A stretch of DNA of 64,000 nt, taken from NCBI RefSeq assembly GCF_001721645.1, contig NZ_CP017141.1:2542001-2606000 (forward strand), in the 5' to 3' direction. The stretch is from Pedobacter steynii (GTDB taxonomy: Bacteria; Bacteroidota; Bacteroidia; Sphingobacteriales; Sphingobacteriaceae). The notes beneath the pieces are model-generated. The model ran no database searches and was not told the DNA's origin. It saw only the letters and a program-made list of their open reading frames with translations. Made by a program: the position numbers and the translations under genes. Position 1 is the first letter of the stretch; every line of letters begins with the position of its first letter. Shown here one piece after another: positions 43,535 through 52,298 of this stretch.

Positions 43535-43921
43535 ATGAAGCAGATATTCAACACCAACAATGCTCCGGCACCAATTGGTCCTTACAGTCAGGCTGTAAAA
43601 GCAAATGGTTTCTTATTCCTATCAGGTCAGGTTGCTATCAATCCACAAACTGGAGAACTTACCCAGTCTTCCATTGCTGAGGAAACCCATCAGGTAATGA
43701 GAAATATCAAAGCAGTATTATTAGAGGCTTCTTATAACTTTAACGATGTGGTAAAGACGACCATCTTTCTGACGGATATGGATTTGTTTGCAGAAGTAAA
43801 TGAGGTTTATGGTTCTTATTTTGAAAGCAGCAGTAACTTTCCTGCACGTGAAACCGTTGCAGTTAAAGGATTACCTAAGGGCGTGAATGTTGAAATCTCT
43901 ATCATAGCTTGTAAGGGCTAA
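43535..43921 (+). CDS. ridA: RidA family reactive-intermediate deaminase
   Basis: 128-residue enzyme that hydrolyses reactive enamine/imine intermediates from PLP enzymes. It is a trimer of the YjgF/UK114 fold. The family residues are easy to see: the N-terminal APAPIGPYSQAVKANGFLFLSGQ, then the Arg in NFPARETVAVKGLPKGVNVEISIIA, which binds the carboxylate. Full length. An EamA permease gene with a TTG start follows 3 bp after its stop. Confidence 0.95.
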   Translation: MKQIFNTNNAPAPIGPYSQAVKANGFLFLSGQVAINPQTGELTQSSIAEETHQVMRNIKAVLLEASYNFNDVVKTTIFLTDMDLFAEVNEVYGSYFESSSNFPARETVAVKGLPKGVNVEISIIACKG

Positions 43922-43924
43922 GTT

Positions 43925-44836
43925 TTGGGGAAGTCAAATTTGAGGTACTTCTTTGCGGGAGTTTTATCATTTGCTATCTGGGGATTTTTCTCTATTCCAT
44001 TGAGAAATCTTAAAGCCTTTCCTTCTCAGGAAATACTTTATTACAGGATATTTACGTCTATGGTCTTCCTATGGGTTGCAATTCTGGTTTTCAGAAAAAA
44101 GCAAATTAGAAAAGACCTGGATTATCTTGCCGGGCTGAAAAGAAAAGAGAAACAGACCATAGGCTTTCAACTTGTTGCTTCTACTGTTTTATTAACCTCG
44201 AATTGGTACACCTATATTTATGCAGTGAATAATGTCAGTCTCCAGTCTGCAGCTTTTGCTTATATGGTTTGTCCGTTAATTACCGCATTTGGAGGTTTTA
44301 TCCTACTTAAAGAGCATCTTTCCAGATTAAAGCTAATCTCTCTGGGGATCGCTTTGCTCAGTATTATTTTACTGGCCACGGGTTCCTTTGTGGAAGTGAT
44401 GTGGTCTGTAGCGATTGCTTCATTGTATGCATTTTATCTGATTATACAGCGTAAGATGAAGCACCTTGATAAGCTGAATGTGCTGGCCACTCAGATTGGT
44501 ATGGCAGTTCTGATGATGTTGCCTTTCTACTTTTTTGAGCATGGAAATATTCCTGACAGCACCTGGTTTTGGGGTAACATCACTGTTGTGGCGGTATTAT
44601 TCACCATTATTCCTCTTTTTTTAAGTTTATATGCCTTGATTGGTATTCCTTCCTCAACTCTTGGAATCATCATTTATACTAATCCGATTATTGCTTTTAC
44701 AGTAGCTATTCTATATTTTAATGAGCAGGTGGATTCAAATAAACTACTTGCCTATCTATTGTTGCTAACATCTGTAATCGTATTTAATTGGAGCATACTA
44801 AAAGATATACTTACCTTTAAGAAAAAAAATATTTAA
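43925..44836 (+). CDS. EamA (RarD-like) drug/metabolite permease
   Basis: 303-residue inner-membrane protein with about ten hydrophobic segments in two EamA repeats. The first repeat opens FFAGVLSFAIWGFFSIPLRNL, and TSNWYTYIYAVNNVSLQSAAFAYMVCPLITAFGGFILLKE resembles the RarD branch. The C-terminal repeat includes IPLFLSLYALIGIPSSTLGIIIYTNPI. Substrate unknown; amino acids or drugs are typical for the superfamily. The start is TTG at 43925, 3 bp after ridA. recG follows 4 bp after its stop, so ridA-EamA-recG is probably one unit. Confidence 0.85.
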   Translation: MGKSNLRYFFAGVLSFAIWGFFSIPLRNLKAFPSQEILYYRIFTSMVFLWVAILVFRKKQIRKDLDYLAGLKRKEKQTIGFQLVASTVLLTSNWYTYIYAVNNVSLQSAAFAYMVCPLITAFGGFILLKEHLSRLKLISLGIALLSIILLATGSFVEVMWSVAIASLYAFYLIIQRKMKHLDKLNVLATQIGMAVLMMLPFYFFEHGNIPDSTWFWGNITVVAVLFTIIPLFLSLYALIGIPSSTLGIIIYTNPIIAFTVAILYFNEQVDSNKLLAYLLLLTSVIVFNWSILKDILTFKKKNI

Positions 44837-44840
44837 AGCC

Positions 44841-46946
44841 TTGTTTGCTGCTACTTTAGATACCACCATCGAATATCTTAAAGGTGTAGGGCCTAAGCGC
44901 GCTGAACTTTTACAAAAAGAGCTGCGCATATATACCTATGATGACCTGCTCAATTATTTTCCTTTTCGCTATATTGACAGAACAAGGTTCTATAAAATTA
45001 ATGAGCTCGATACCGATCTTCCTTATGTCCAGATTCTTGGACGGATAACAGGAAAGGAACAGATTGGGGAAAAACATAAAAAAAGAATTGTTGCCCGTCT
45101 TACTGATGAGACAGGATCTATCGAGCTGGTTTGGTTTCAAAGCTTAAAATGGGTTGACGAAAATGTTTCTCGTGGTAAAGTCTATATTGTTTTTGGTAAG
45201 CCTACAGCCTTTAATGGCTCCTTCAGTATCTCCCATCCGGAACTGGAAAGTTATCCAAGACCGGCCACGATCACTGGGAATTTAAGGTTGCAACCGGTAT
45301 ATAATTCTACCGAAAAGCTAAAGAAATTTTTTCTTGATAGTAAAGGAATTCAGAAGTTGCAAACACTTGTGATCGAGCAATTACTACCGGAAGTCAAAGA
45401 AAGTATGCCTGCTTATATCCTGGATAAATACCAAATGGTAACTAAAAAGGAAGCTCTTTTAAGTATTCATTTCCCCCGAGATGTAAAGGCGCTGAAGGGA
45501 GCGGAAAGAAGATTGAAATTTGAAGAGTTATTCTTTATACAACTGCAGCTACTACATAATAAACAAATCAGAGAATGGAAGTTCAAAGGACACCAATTTA
45601 ATGCTGTTGGGGAGGCTGTAAATACCTTTTATAAAGAGATACTTCCTTTTGAATTAACTGGTGCTCAAAAACGTGTGATCAAGGAAATCCGCATGGATAC
45701 CCAGAGGGGGATTCAAATGAACCGGCTGGTGCAGGGAGATGTAGGTAGCGGAAAAACGGTTGTTGCCTTGATGAGTATGTTACTTGCCATTGATAATGGT
45801 TATCAGGCTTGTATGATGGCGCCGACGGAGATCCTGGCCAGACAGCATTATGAATCTATAGCCTCGCTATTAGACGGACGACTCGCAAAAGTTGCAATTC
45901 TAACAGGCAGTACGACAAAAAAACAAAGAACGAAGCTTCATGAAGAGCTAGAGGCCGGAGAAATAGATATTCTGGTTGGTACTCATGCGCTCATTGAAGA
46001 TAAAGTGGTATTCAAATATCTGGCCTTGGTTGTTATCGATGAACAACACCGCTTTGGAGTGGAGCAACGGGCCAAACTATGGCGTAAAAATGTCGTTCCT
46101 CCACATATTCTGGTGATGACTGCGACTCCAATTCCTCGTACTTTGGCGATGACCTTATATGGCGACCTGGATGTATCTGTGATCGACGAATTGCCAGTCG
46201 GAAGAAAGCCAATTGAGACTCGTCACTTATATGAAGGACAAAGATTACGGATGTTTGGGTTTATGAAGGAGGAAATTGCGAAGGGACGTCAGGTGTATGT
46301 GGTGTATCCTTTGATTAAAGAAAGTGAGAAGCTGGATCTTTTACATCTGGAAGCGGGAGTGGAGCAAATGAGTTATCAGTTTCCAAGACCAGACTACCAG
46401 ATCAGCATTGTGCACGGGAAAATGAGCAATGCTGATAAGCAATTTGAAATGCAGCGTTTCATTGAAGGGAAGAGTCAGATCATGGTGGCGACAACCGTGA
46501 TTGAGGTTGGCGTTAATGTTCCAAACGCTTCTGTTATGATCATTGAAAATGCAGAACGCTTCGGGTTGTCCCAGCTGCATCAGTTAAGGGGACGCGTAGG
46601 ACGGGGAGCGGAGCAGTCTTATTGTATTTTGATGTCAGGAAACAAACTTAGTGTAGATGGTCGCCTTAGACTGGATACTATGGTGAAAACAAATAATGGT
46701 TTTGAAATTTCCGAAATAGACTTGCAGCTTCGCGGCCCGGGAGACATTACAGGTACTCAGCAAAGCGGAGTATTGGAATTGAAGTTAGCTGATCTGGCTA
46801 CAGATCAGCTAATTCTGCAGGAAGCCAGAAATACCGTTATCAATATTCTGGAGGGAGATCCAAAACTGGAGCTCCCGGAAAATAGTTTGTTGAAAACATA
46901 CCTCAACAAGAGAAGCCGAGGTATTGCTTTCGATAAAATCTCTTAA
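44841..46946 (+). CDS. recG: ATP-dependent DNA helicase RecG
   Basis: 701-residue helicase that remodels stalled forks and Holliday junctions. The N-terminal wedge OB domain includes LKGVGPKRAELLQKELRIYTYDDLLNYFPFRY. The helicase core has Walker A GDVGSGKT (about residue 300), the DEQH box in VVIDEQHRFG, and the TRG region ATTVIEVGVNVPNASVMIIENAERFGLSQLHQLRGRVGRG. Complete length. The start is TTG at 44841 (MFAATLDTTIEYL). Its last four bases overlap the convergent serine hydrolase gene. Confidence 0.97.
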   Translation: MFAATLDTTIEYLKGVGPKRAELLQKELRIYTYDDLLNYFPFRYIDRTRFYKINELDTDLPYVQILGRITGKEQIGEKHKKRIVARLTDETGSIELVWFQSLKWVDENVSRGKVYIVFGKPTAFNGSFSISHPELESYPRPATITGNLRLQPVYNSTEKLKKFFLDSKGIQKLQTLVIEQLLPEVKESMPAYILDKYQMVTKKEALLSIHFPRDVKALKGAERRLKFEELFFIQLQLLHNKQIREWKFKGHQFNAVGEAVNTFYKEILPFELTGAQKRVIKEIRMDTQRGIQMNRLVQGDVGSGKTVVALMSMLLAIDNGYQACMMAPTEILARQHYESIASLLDGRLAKVAILTGSTTKKQRTKLHEELEAGEIDILVGTHALIEDKVVFKYLALVVIDEQHRFGVEQRAKLWRKNVVPPHILVMTATPIPRTLAMTLYGDLDVSVIDELPVGRKPIETRHLYEGQRLRMFGFMKEEIAKGRQVYVVYPLIKESEKLDLLHLEAGVEQMSYQFPRPDYQISIVHGKMSNADKQFEMQRFIEGKSQIMVATTVIEVGVNVPNASVMIIENAERFGLSQLHQLRGRVGRGAEQSYCILMSGNKLSVDGRLRLDTMVKTNNGFEISEIDLQLRGPGDITGTQQSGVLELKLADLATDQLILQEARNTVINILEGDPKLELPENSLLKTYLNKRSRGIAFDKIS

Positions 46947-48160
46947 TCTTCGTCACTGCCAGGAAGAGAGCCTGATCCGGAATAGGCACCCTTTCTGATA
47001 ACTGGCATGCCGAGGTGCTTATATAAATCGTCTAAATGCATCAGACTTCCATTCGTTAAGTTACCCAAAAAGATCACCACGATGTTTTTTTGAAAATCAC
47101 GCACATAGATGTGTCTGAAGCCATGCCACCAGCCAGTGTGATAAACCACTTTTCTGCCATTTTCCCCATCAAACATTCTCCAGCCGTAACCATAGTTGAA
47201 GTGTCCGTTGATTGCTTTATTATGCCCTTTATATGCAGAGTCTAAACTTTCTTTCTTTAAAAGACGGCCATTTTTAAGCGCCTTGTCATACAGAACAAGG
47301 TCATGCAGTGTACTGTAAATTCCTTTATCACCAACAGGGCCGTCCAGAAAGTTCTGAACTACTGAATATCTCCAGGTGCGGTCATGGCCAATTACATCAA
47401 CCGGAATCTTGGGATAAACCGTTGTAGAGTATACATGTGTGTGTTTCATTCCCGAAGGTTTGAAAATATTTTCCATCATATAATCTGCATAGGGTTTGCC
47501 AGTTACCTTTTCTATAATGGCAGCCAATACCATATAGTTAGAGTTGTTGTAGTGAAAGCGGGTATCCGGTTTGGCATAGCGATTTGGCTTATGTTCTGCA
47601 ATGAGGTTCATGACATCGTTATTGCTCATAGGCTTTTTCTTGTCCTTCCATATGCCGTCAGTGAAATAAACATAGTTCATCATTCCACTGCGGTGCGTGA
47701 GGAGTAATTTTATATTAATCCCCTCGTACGGGAAATTAGGATAGAATTTTTTCACATCATCCGTTAAATGTAGTTTTCCCTGTTCTATCAGTTGCATAAT
47801 TGCAGTTCCGGTAAAAGTTTTAGTTACGGAGGCAAGTTCAAACTCAGAGTTTATTTTCAGGCTATCGCGGTGTAGATAATCGGCCCAGCCAATGGCCTTC
47901 TCGTAAAGAATTTTACCATCTTTTGCAACAAGCATATTCCCATTGAAGCCATATTTTTTATGTAAATTATCTACAAAGTTGGCGATGAATTTGTCGCCTT
48001 TGGCTGGATTGTAAACCAATAGAAGGCTGTCAGCTTTGTCATCTTCTGCAGTTCGTTCCTTACTCGGAATGGAGTGAGCTGCATTTTTCTTTGAATTGGA
48101 GCAGGCAAAAAATAAAAAAGTGGCCATTGAAGCCACGGCTAAGATATTACGATAAGTCAT
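46943..48160 (-). CDS. Serine beta-lactamase-like hydrolase, lipoprotein
   Basis: 405-residue predicted lipoprotein of the beta-lactamase/class C esterase (PBP-like) family. Lipobox FFAC gives Cys20. The three active-site motifs are SVTK (Ser111-Lys114, SxxK), YNN (Tyr204-Asn206, YxN) and HTG in KVVYHTGWWHGF. GMMNYVYFTDG and GYGWRMF are also typical. Such proteins are D,D-peptidases, esterases or beta-lactamases; which one cannot be decided. A resistance role is possible but not implied. It is single and convergent with recG, overlapping by 4 bp. Confidence 0.9.
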   Translation of the reverse strand: MTYRNILAVASMATFLFFACSNSKKNAAHSIPSKERTAEDDKADSLLLVYNPAKGDKFIANFVDNLHKKYGFNGNMLVAKDGKILYEKAIGWADYLHRDSLKINSEFELASVTKTFTGTAIMQLIEQGKLHLTDDVKKFYPNFPYEGINIKLLLTHRSGMMNYVYFTDGIWKDKKKPMSNNDVMNLIAEHKPNRYAKPDTRFHYNNSNYMVLAAIIEKVTGKPYADYMMENIFKPSGMKHTHVYSTTVYPKIPVDVIGHDRTWRYSVVQNFLDGPVGDKGIYSTLHDLVLYDKALKNGRLLKKESLDSAYKGHNKAINGHFNYGYGWRMFDGENGRKVVYHTGWWHGFRHIYVRDFQKNIVVIFLGNLTNGSLMHLDDLYKHLGMPVIRKGAYSGSGSLPGSDED

Positions 48161-48413
48161 GTATAAATAAGATACTTTTAAACGCCCGAAAAATAAGGAA
48201 TATTAAGGCTTTAAACGCAAAAGAGTTTTAAACATTGTTAGATTATAAGCTTTGTTTTCAGAATGTTTTGTTTTTTAGCTCAGGTAATCCTGCAGATCCA
48301 TTTTTCAGTAGCCTCGAGCCATGGGTAATTCATATCCGAAATGCATTTTTTCGCTTTTTCTGAACTGTATTAAACATCTGACAATAATGCCCCTTTTAAA
48401 AGTATAAAAAACC

Positions 48414-48421
48414 TAAATTTG
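48414..48421 (+). promoter_or_regulatory. Promoter box of fumC
   Basis: TAAATTTG fits TAnnTTTG, 21 nt before the chosen ATG at 48443, giving a short leader. Confidence 0.5.
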
Positions 48422-48442
48422 CGAAATAAAATATTTAACACT

Positions 48443-49840
48443 ATGAATTTTAGAACCGAACACGATACCATGGGTGAAGTGCAGGTACCTGCCGATAAAT
48501 ATTGGGGGGCTCAGACTGAACGTTCACGTAATAATTTTAAAATAGGGCCAGAGGCATCTATGCCAAAGGAGATCATACACGCTTTTGGTTACCTTAAAAA
48601 AGCCGCGGCATTGGCGAATACAGAATTAGGTGTCCTGACTGCTGAAAAAGCAGCTTTAATTGCAAAAGCCTGTGATGAAGTGATTGCTGGTACTCTAGAT
48701 GAACAATTCCCTCTGGTAATCTGGCAAACAGGCTCAGGAACGCAAAGCAACATGAATGCAAATGAGGTGATTGCCTACCGGGCCCATGTTTTAAATGGTG
48801 GTGATCTTGCTGATGAAAAAAAAGTGTTGCATCCGAATGATGATGTGAACAAATCTCAGTCTTCTAATGATACTTATCCTACGGCAATGCATATTGCAGC
48901 TTATAAGCAGGCTGTAGAAATTACCATTCCGGGGTTAGAGAAACTGCGCAATACTTTAGAAAAAAAAGTAGCTGAATTCGGTAATATCGTAAAAACAGGA
49001 CGGACACATTTTATGGACGCCACTCCGCTTACTTTAGGTCAGGAGTTTTCCGGGTATGTTCAACAAATTGACAATAGCATCAGGGCTATAAAAAATGCAT
49101 TGGTGATGATCAGTGAGCTTGCTCTTGGAGGCACTGCTGTTGGTACTGGATTAAATACACCGAAGGGATATGATATATTAGTTGCTAAGAAAATAGCTGA
49201 ATTAACCGGCCTTCCTTTTGTAACTGCCCCAAATAAGTTTGAGGCCCTTGCTGCGCACGATGCGATGGTAGAGCTTTCTGCTGCTTATAAACGAACAGCC
49301 GTTTCTTTGATGAAAGTGGCTAACGACATTAGAATGTTAAGTTCTGGCCCACGTTGTGGAATCGGTGAAATCATTATTCCTGATAATGAGCCTGGATCTT
49401 CTATTATGCCAGGTAAAGTTAATCCAACACAGCCGGAGGCATTGACAATGGTGTGTGCTCAGGTGATGGGTAACGATGTTACTGTTGGGATTGGTGGAAG
49501 CAATGGTCATTTTGAACTGAATGTTTTCAAACCCGTAATTGCCGCTAATGTGTTACAATCGGGTCGTTTGATTGGAGATGCCTGTGTTTCATTTAATGAC
49601 AAATGTGCTGAAGGGATTTTGCCTAACCTTCCTGAAATTAAAAAACATTTAGAGAACTCTCTGATGTTAGTTACCGCATTAAATCCTCATGTAGGTTATG
49701 AGAACGCAGCGAAAATTGCTAAAAAAGCACATAAAGAAAATAAAACCCTGCGTGCTGCGGCAATTGAACTTGAATTGCTTACCGGAGAACAGTTCGATGA
49801 ATGGGTTCGTCCGGAAGATATGGTTGGCAGTTTAAAATAA
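48443..49840 (+). CDS. fumC: Class II fumarate hydratase
   Basis: 465-residue tetrameric enzyme of the TCA cycle that interconverts fumarate and malate without an iron-sulphur cluster. The start [32 protein letters not shown] is typical for Fum[17 protein letters not shown] and [20 protein letters not shown] line the active site, and [11 protein letters not shown] (about residue 317) is the fumarase/aspartase signature with the catalytic Ser. A TTG frame extends upstream to 48419 but crosses the promoter box, so I start at ATG 48443. A lipoprotein gene follows after 19 bp. Confidence 0.96.
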   Translation: MNFRTEHDTMGEVQVPADKYWGAQTERSRNNFKIGPEASMPKEIIHAFGYLKKAAALANTELGVLTAEKAALIAKACDEVIAGTLDEQFPLVIWQTGSGTQSNMNANEVIAYRAHVLNGGDLADEKKVLHPNDDVNKSQSSNDTYPTAMHIAAYKQAVEITIPGLEKLRNTLEKKVAEFGNIVKTGRTHFMDATPLTLGQEFSGYVQQIDNSIRAIKNALVMISELALGGTAVGTGLNTPKGYDILVAKKIAELTGLPFVTAPNKFEALAAHDAMVELSAAYKRTAVSLMKVANDIRMLSSGPRCGIGEIIIPDNEPGSSIMPGKVNPTQPEALTMVCAQVMGNDVTVGIGGSNGHFELNVFKPVIAANVLQSGRLIGDACVSFNDKCAEGILPNLPEIKKHLENSLMLVTALNPHVGYENAAKIAKKAHKENKTLRAAAIELELLTGEQFDEWVRPEDMVGSLK

Positions 49841-49859
49841 TTTAATAAAAATACCCGAT

Positions 49860-50354
49860 ATGTGGAGATTGATAGGTTCTCTTTTACTCATTTCCGGCTT
49901 GTTTGCATCATGCAGCAGGTTACCTAATGTACAAGGGAAAGGTGAGGCTTTTTTACAGGGTGTTTGGAATCAGGATAGTATCCCGAATGCGGGGAAGTTG
50001 CTAAGTTATACCCAACATAAATTTAAGTTCACGTGTGATTCGTTCTACGTCGATTTAACGACGCATTCCAAGGTAAACTACTATCCTGATTCCTGTTTTA
50101 ATAATGGCACCTGGAAGGAGTTTGCCAAAGGAGTATATGAGGTTCGTAATGACAGCCTGATTCTGGAAGGTACCTACACCAAAGCTAATTATAAGCAAAA
50201 GATTTCCGGATGCTATCAGATTGGAAGATATATTAAAAGTTTTTATATCAAGTCCTTTGAACCAACTAAGTTACTGCTCCAAAGCGCCAGTGACCAAAGG
50301 GAATGTAACCTCGTTTTGAAAGAGAAGGTTATTTGCGAGCCGAAAGAACTCTAA
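49860..50354 (+). CDS. Putative lipoprotein following fumC
   Basis: 164-residue predicted lipoprotein. The signal WRLIGSLLLISGLFASC has a lipobox at Cys18. The mature part has several Cys (FTCDSFYVD, YPDSCFNNG, SGCYQIG, RECNLV, VICEPKEL), which may form disulphides, and is rich in aromatic and charged residues that suggest a lipocalin-like beta sheet. No family was recognised. It is close behind fumC and just ahead of an S1/P1 nuclease gene, so cotranscription is likely, but a shared task is not apparent. Confidence 0.65.
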   Translation: MWRLIGSLLLISGLFASCSRLPNVQGKGEAFLQGVWNQDSIPNAGKLLSYTQHKFKFTCDSFYVDLTTHSKVNYYPDSCFNNGTWKEFAKGVYEVRNDSLILEGTYTKANYKQKISGCYQIGRYIKSFYIKSFEPTKLLLQSASDQRECNLVLKEKVICEPKEL

Positions 50355-50377
50355 ATCTGTTTCTAAAATATATACTA

Positions 50378-51184
50378 ATGAAGATGAAATCAATCAACAG
50401 GTCATTAAAAGTTGCCTTAACCGTTATAATAATGGCTTATTTCCCCCTGACAGCGAATGCATGGGGAATGCTTGGCCATAGAATTGTTGGACAGATAGCA
50501 GAGAGCCATCTTACCAAAAAAGCGTTTAAAGGTGTAAAAAGCGTATTGGGCACAGAAAGCTTGGCCATGGCCAGTAATTGGGGTGATTTTATCAAATCGG
50601 ATACAGCGTATAATTATTTGTATAACTGGCATTTTGTAAACCTTCCCGGCAGTATGGATCAGCAGGGCATTTTTAACTTCCTGGATGCTGAACAGGGACC
50701 CAATGTGTACAATAAAATCCCTGAGATGATATCTGTATTGAAGAACCCGCAAAGCACTGCTGATCAAAAGAAGCTGGCTATGCGCATGCTTGTCCATTTG
50801 GTTGGGGATTTAAACCAGCCTATGCATACTGCACGCAAAGAGGACCTTGGCGGAAATAAGGTGTATATTACCTGGTTCGGAGCAAAATCTAACCTACATA
50901 AGGTTTGGGATGAAGGGCTGATCGACTATCAGCAATTAAGTTATACCGAATACGCGGATGCCATTAATCATCCTTCAGATGATCAATTGACAAAATGGAA
51001 AAGCAGCTCTCTAAAGGATTTCGTTTATGGCTCTTATGAGGCTTGTAATAAGATTTATGAGAATACCAAACCTGAAGAAAAGTTAAGTTATAAATACAAT
51101 TTTGATTTTATAGCGCTTTTAAACACACAGTTGTTAAAAGGAGGAATCTGTCTGGCCAATATCCTTAACGACATTTATAGCTAG
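50378..51184 (+). CDS. Exported S1/P1-type nuclease
   Basis: 268-residue exported zinc nuclease of the S1/P1 family, which cuts single-stranded DNA and RNA and removes 3'-phosphates. The signal peptide ends TANA, leaving Trp29 as the mature N-terminus (WGMLGHRIVGQIAESHL). This free Trp is known to coordinate zinc in the family, along with several His, of which LGHR, YNWHFVNLP, MLVHLVGDLNQPMH and LHKVWD are visible. It probably works in the periplasm or outside the cell for nucleotide scavenging. I start at ATG 50378; an alternative frame to 50333 would put the signal inside a longer protein. Confidence 0.92.
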   Translation: MKMKSINRSLKVALTVIIMAYFPLTANAWGMLGHRIVGQIAESHLTKKAFKGVKSVLGTESLAMASNWGDFIKSDTAYNYLYNWHFVNLPGSMDQQGIFNFLDAEQGPNVYNKIPEMISVLKNPQSTADQKKLAMRMLVHLVGDLNQPMHTARKEDLGGNKVYITWFGAKSNLHKVWDEGLIDYQQLSYTEYADAINHPSDDQLTKWKSSSLKDFVYGSYEACNKIYENTKPEEKLSYKYNFDFIALLNTQLLKGGICLANILNDIYS

Positions 51185-51189
51185 TGCCA

Positions 51190-51636
51190 ATGAAAATTTT
51201 GATGGTTTGTTTAGGCAATATTTGCCGCTCCCCTTTAGCGGAAGGAATCATGCGCCATTTGGTCGATCAGCAGGAATTAGGCTGGGAGATCGCCTCTGCA
51301 GGAACTGGAGACTGGCATGTAAACGAACCTGCTGATAAAAGAAGTATTTCGGTTGCTAGGCAGTTTGGTTATGATATCTCTAAACAAAGAGCAAAACATT
51401 TTAACCGGGATCATTTTGATGAATTTGACTTGATTTTGGTAATGGACCAAAATAATTTAAAGGATGTCCTTAAACTTGCCAGCGGGCAGGAACAACGTAA
51501 TAAAGTATCGATGTTTCTTCCTGATGATCTTGAAGTCGCAGATCCTTATTTTGACGAACGCCTCTTTGAACCTGTATTTCTGCAAATCGAAGCGCGTTGT
51601 AAGCAACTGATAGATGAAATAAAAGCGAATAAATAA
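51190..51636 (+). CDS. Low-molecular-weight protein tyrosine phosphatase
   Basis: 148-residue phosphatase. The active-site loop is CLGNICRS (Cys7 to Arg13), which matches C-X5-R-S, and the general acid Asp118 is in VADPYFDE. Fold and length match the LMW-PTP family. In bacteria such enzymes often regulate capsule or exopolysaccharide tyrosine kinases, or act as arsenate-reductase relatives. The partner kinase is not in the window. The gene follows the nuclease; its ATG lies 6 bases after an overlapping GTG. DUF1543 follows after 20 bp. Confidence 0.92.
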   Translation: MKILMVCLGNICRSPLAEGIMRHLVDQQELGWEIASAGTGDWHVNEPADKRSISVARQFGYDISKQRAKHFNRDHFDEFDLILVMDQNNLKDVLKLASGQEQRNKVSMFLPDDLEVADPYFDERLFEPVFLQIEARCKQLIDEIKANK

Positions 51637-51656
51637 AGAAAACTATCTTAGATACT

Positions 51657-52214
51657 ATGCAATTACCTAAATTATTTATGTTGATGCTCGGTTGCACTCC
51701 GCCACCACGTCGCATAGAACAACACGATATGCTCTTTTCCATTGCCGATTCGTTGAAAGATCTAAAACAAGAGATACTGGATTTTTGGCCTGAGGCCGGA
51801 GAAAAGATCCATGTAGATGCCTGGCGTGAGGTGACTGAAGTAGATGGCTATAAAATACAGGTTGTGCCGAAAGGAAGCATCTCTAATCAAATAAATAGCT
51901 TGTTTTTTATGAATCTGGGCGGTTATAAGCGCGGTGAGTTTGATGAACCCCATTACAAAATGCTGATTGTTGCTGCGGATAAAGCGGCTGCTATCCAGCA
52001 GGCTAAACAAACCGCATTCTATAAGCATACAGGTTTTGAAGGAGCAACTTCTCATATCGATGATAAATATGGGGTCGATGTAGATGATGCCTTTGAAATT
52101 GTAGATGTGCTTTCCGAGGACCTGAAACTTCAATATGACCTAAGGATTGAACTTGATGAAGAGCTAGTTAAAGATGAGATTCATCTCGGCTATTTAAAAT
52201 TCAGTAAAATATAA
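51657..52214 (+). CDS. DUF1543 domain protein
   Basis: 185-residue cytoplasmic protein of the DUF1543 family. The signature LFMLMLGCTPPPRRIEQHDMLFSIADSLKDLKQEI is clear, and the second half repeats a similar alpha/beta unit (YKMLIVAADKAAAIQQAKQTAFYK). The residues around CTPPPRRIEQHD could form a conserved pocket. No reaction is known for this family. It is the last gene of a plus-strand unit and shares a bidirectional terminator with cphA. Confidence 0.85.
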   Translation: MQLPKLFMLMLGCTPPPRRIEQHDMLFSIADSLKDLKQEILDFWPEAGEKIHVDAWREVTEVDGYKIQVVPKGSISNQINSLFFMNLGGYKRGEFDEPHYKMLIVAADKAAAIQQAKQTAFYKHTGFEGATSHIDDKYGVDVDDAFEIVDVLSEDLKLQYDLRIELDEELVKDEIHLGYLKFSKI

Positions 52215-52236
52215 AGAAAAAAGGACCAACCTTTTT

Positions 52237-52288
52237 AAATCCTGCACATCTGTACCGTTCTTACAGGAGGTATCAATGTGCAGGATTT
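52237..52288 (+). terminator. Bidirectional terminator between DUF1543 and cphA
   Basis: 13-bp stem AAATCCTGCACAT/ATGTGCAGGATTT with a 26-nt loop, flanked by T-runs on both sides. Confidence 0.85.
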
Positions 52289-52298
52289 TTAGCTTATT

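Noticed and set aside
46943..48160. Beta-lactamase-like gene as an antibiotic-resistance gene
   Set aside because: SxxK, YxN and HTG motifs are shared with esterases and D,D-peptidases. The protein is a lipoprotein with no close resemblance to known resistance enzymes that I can see.
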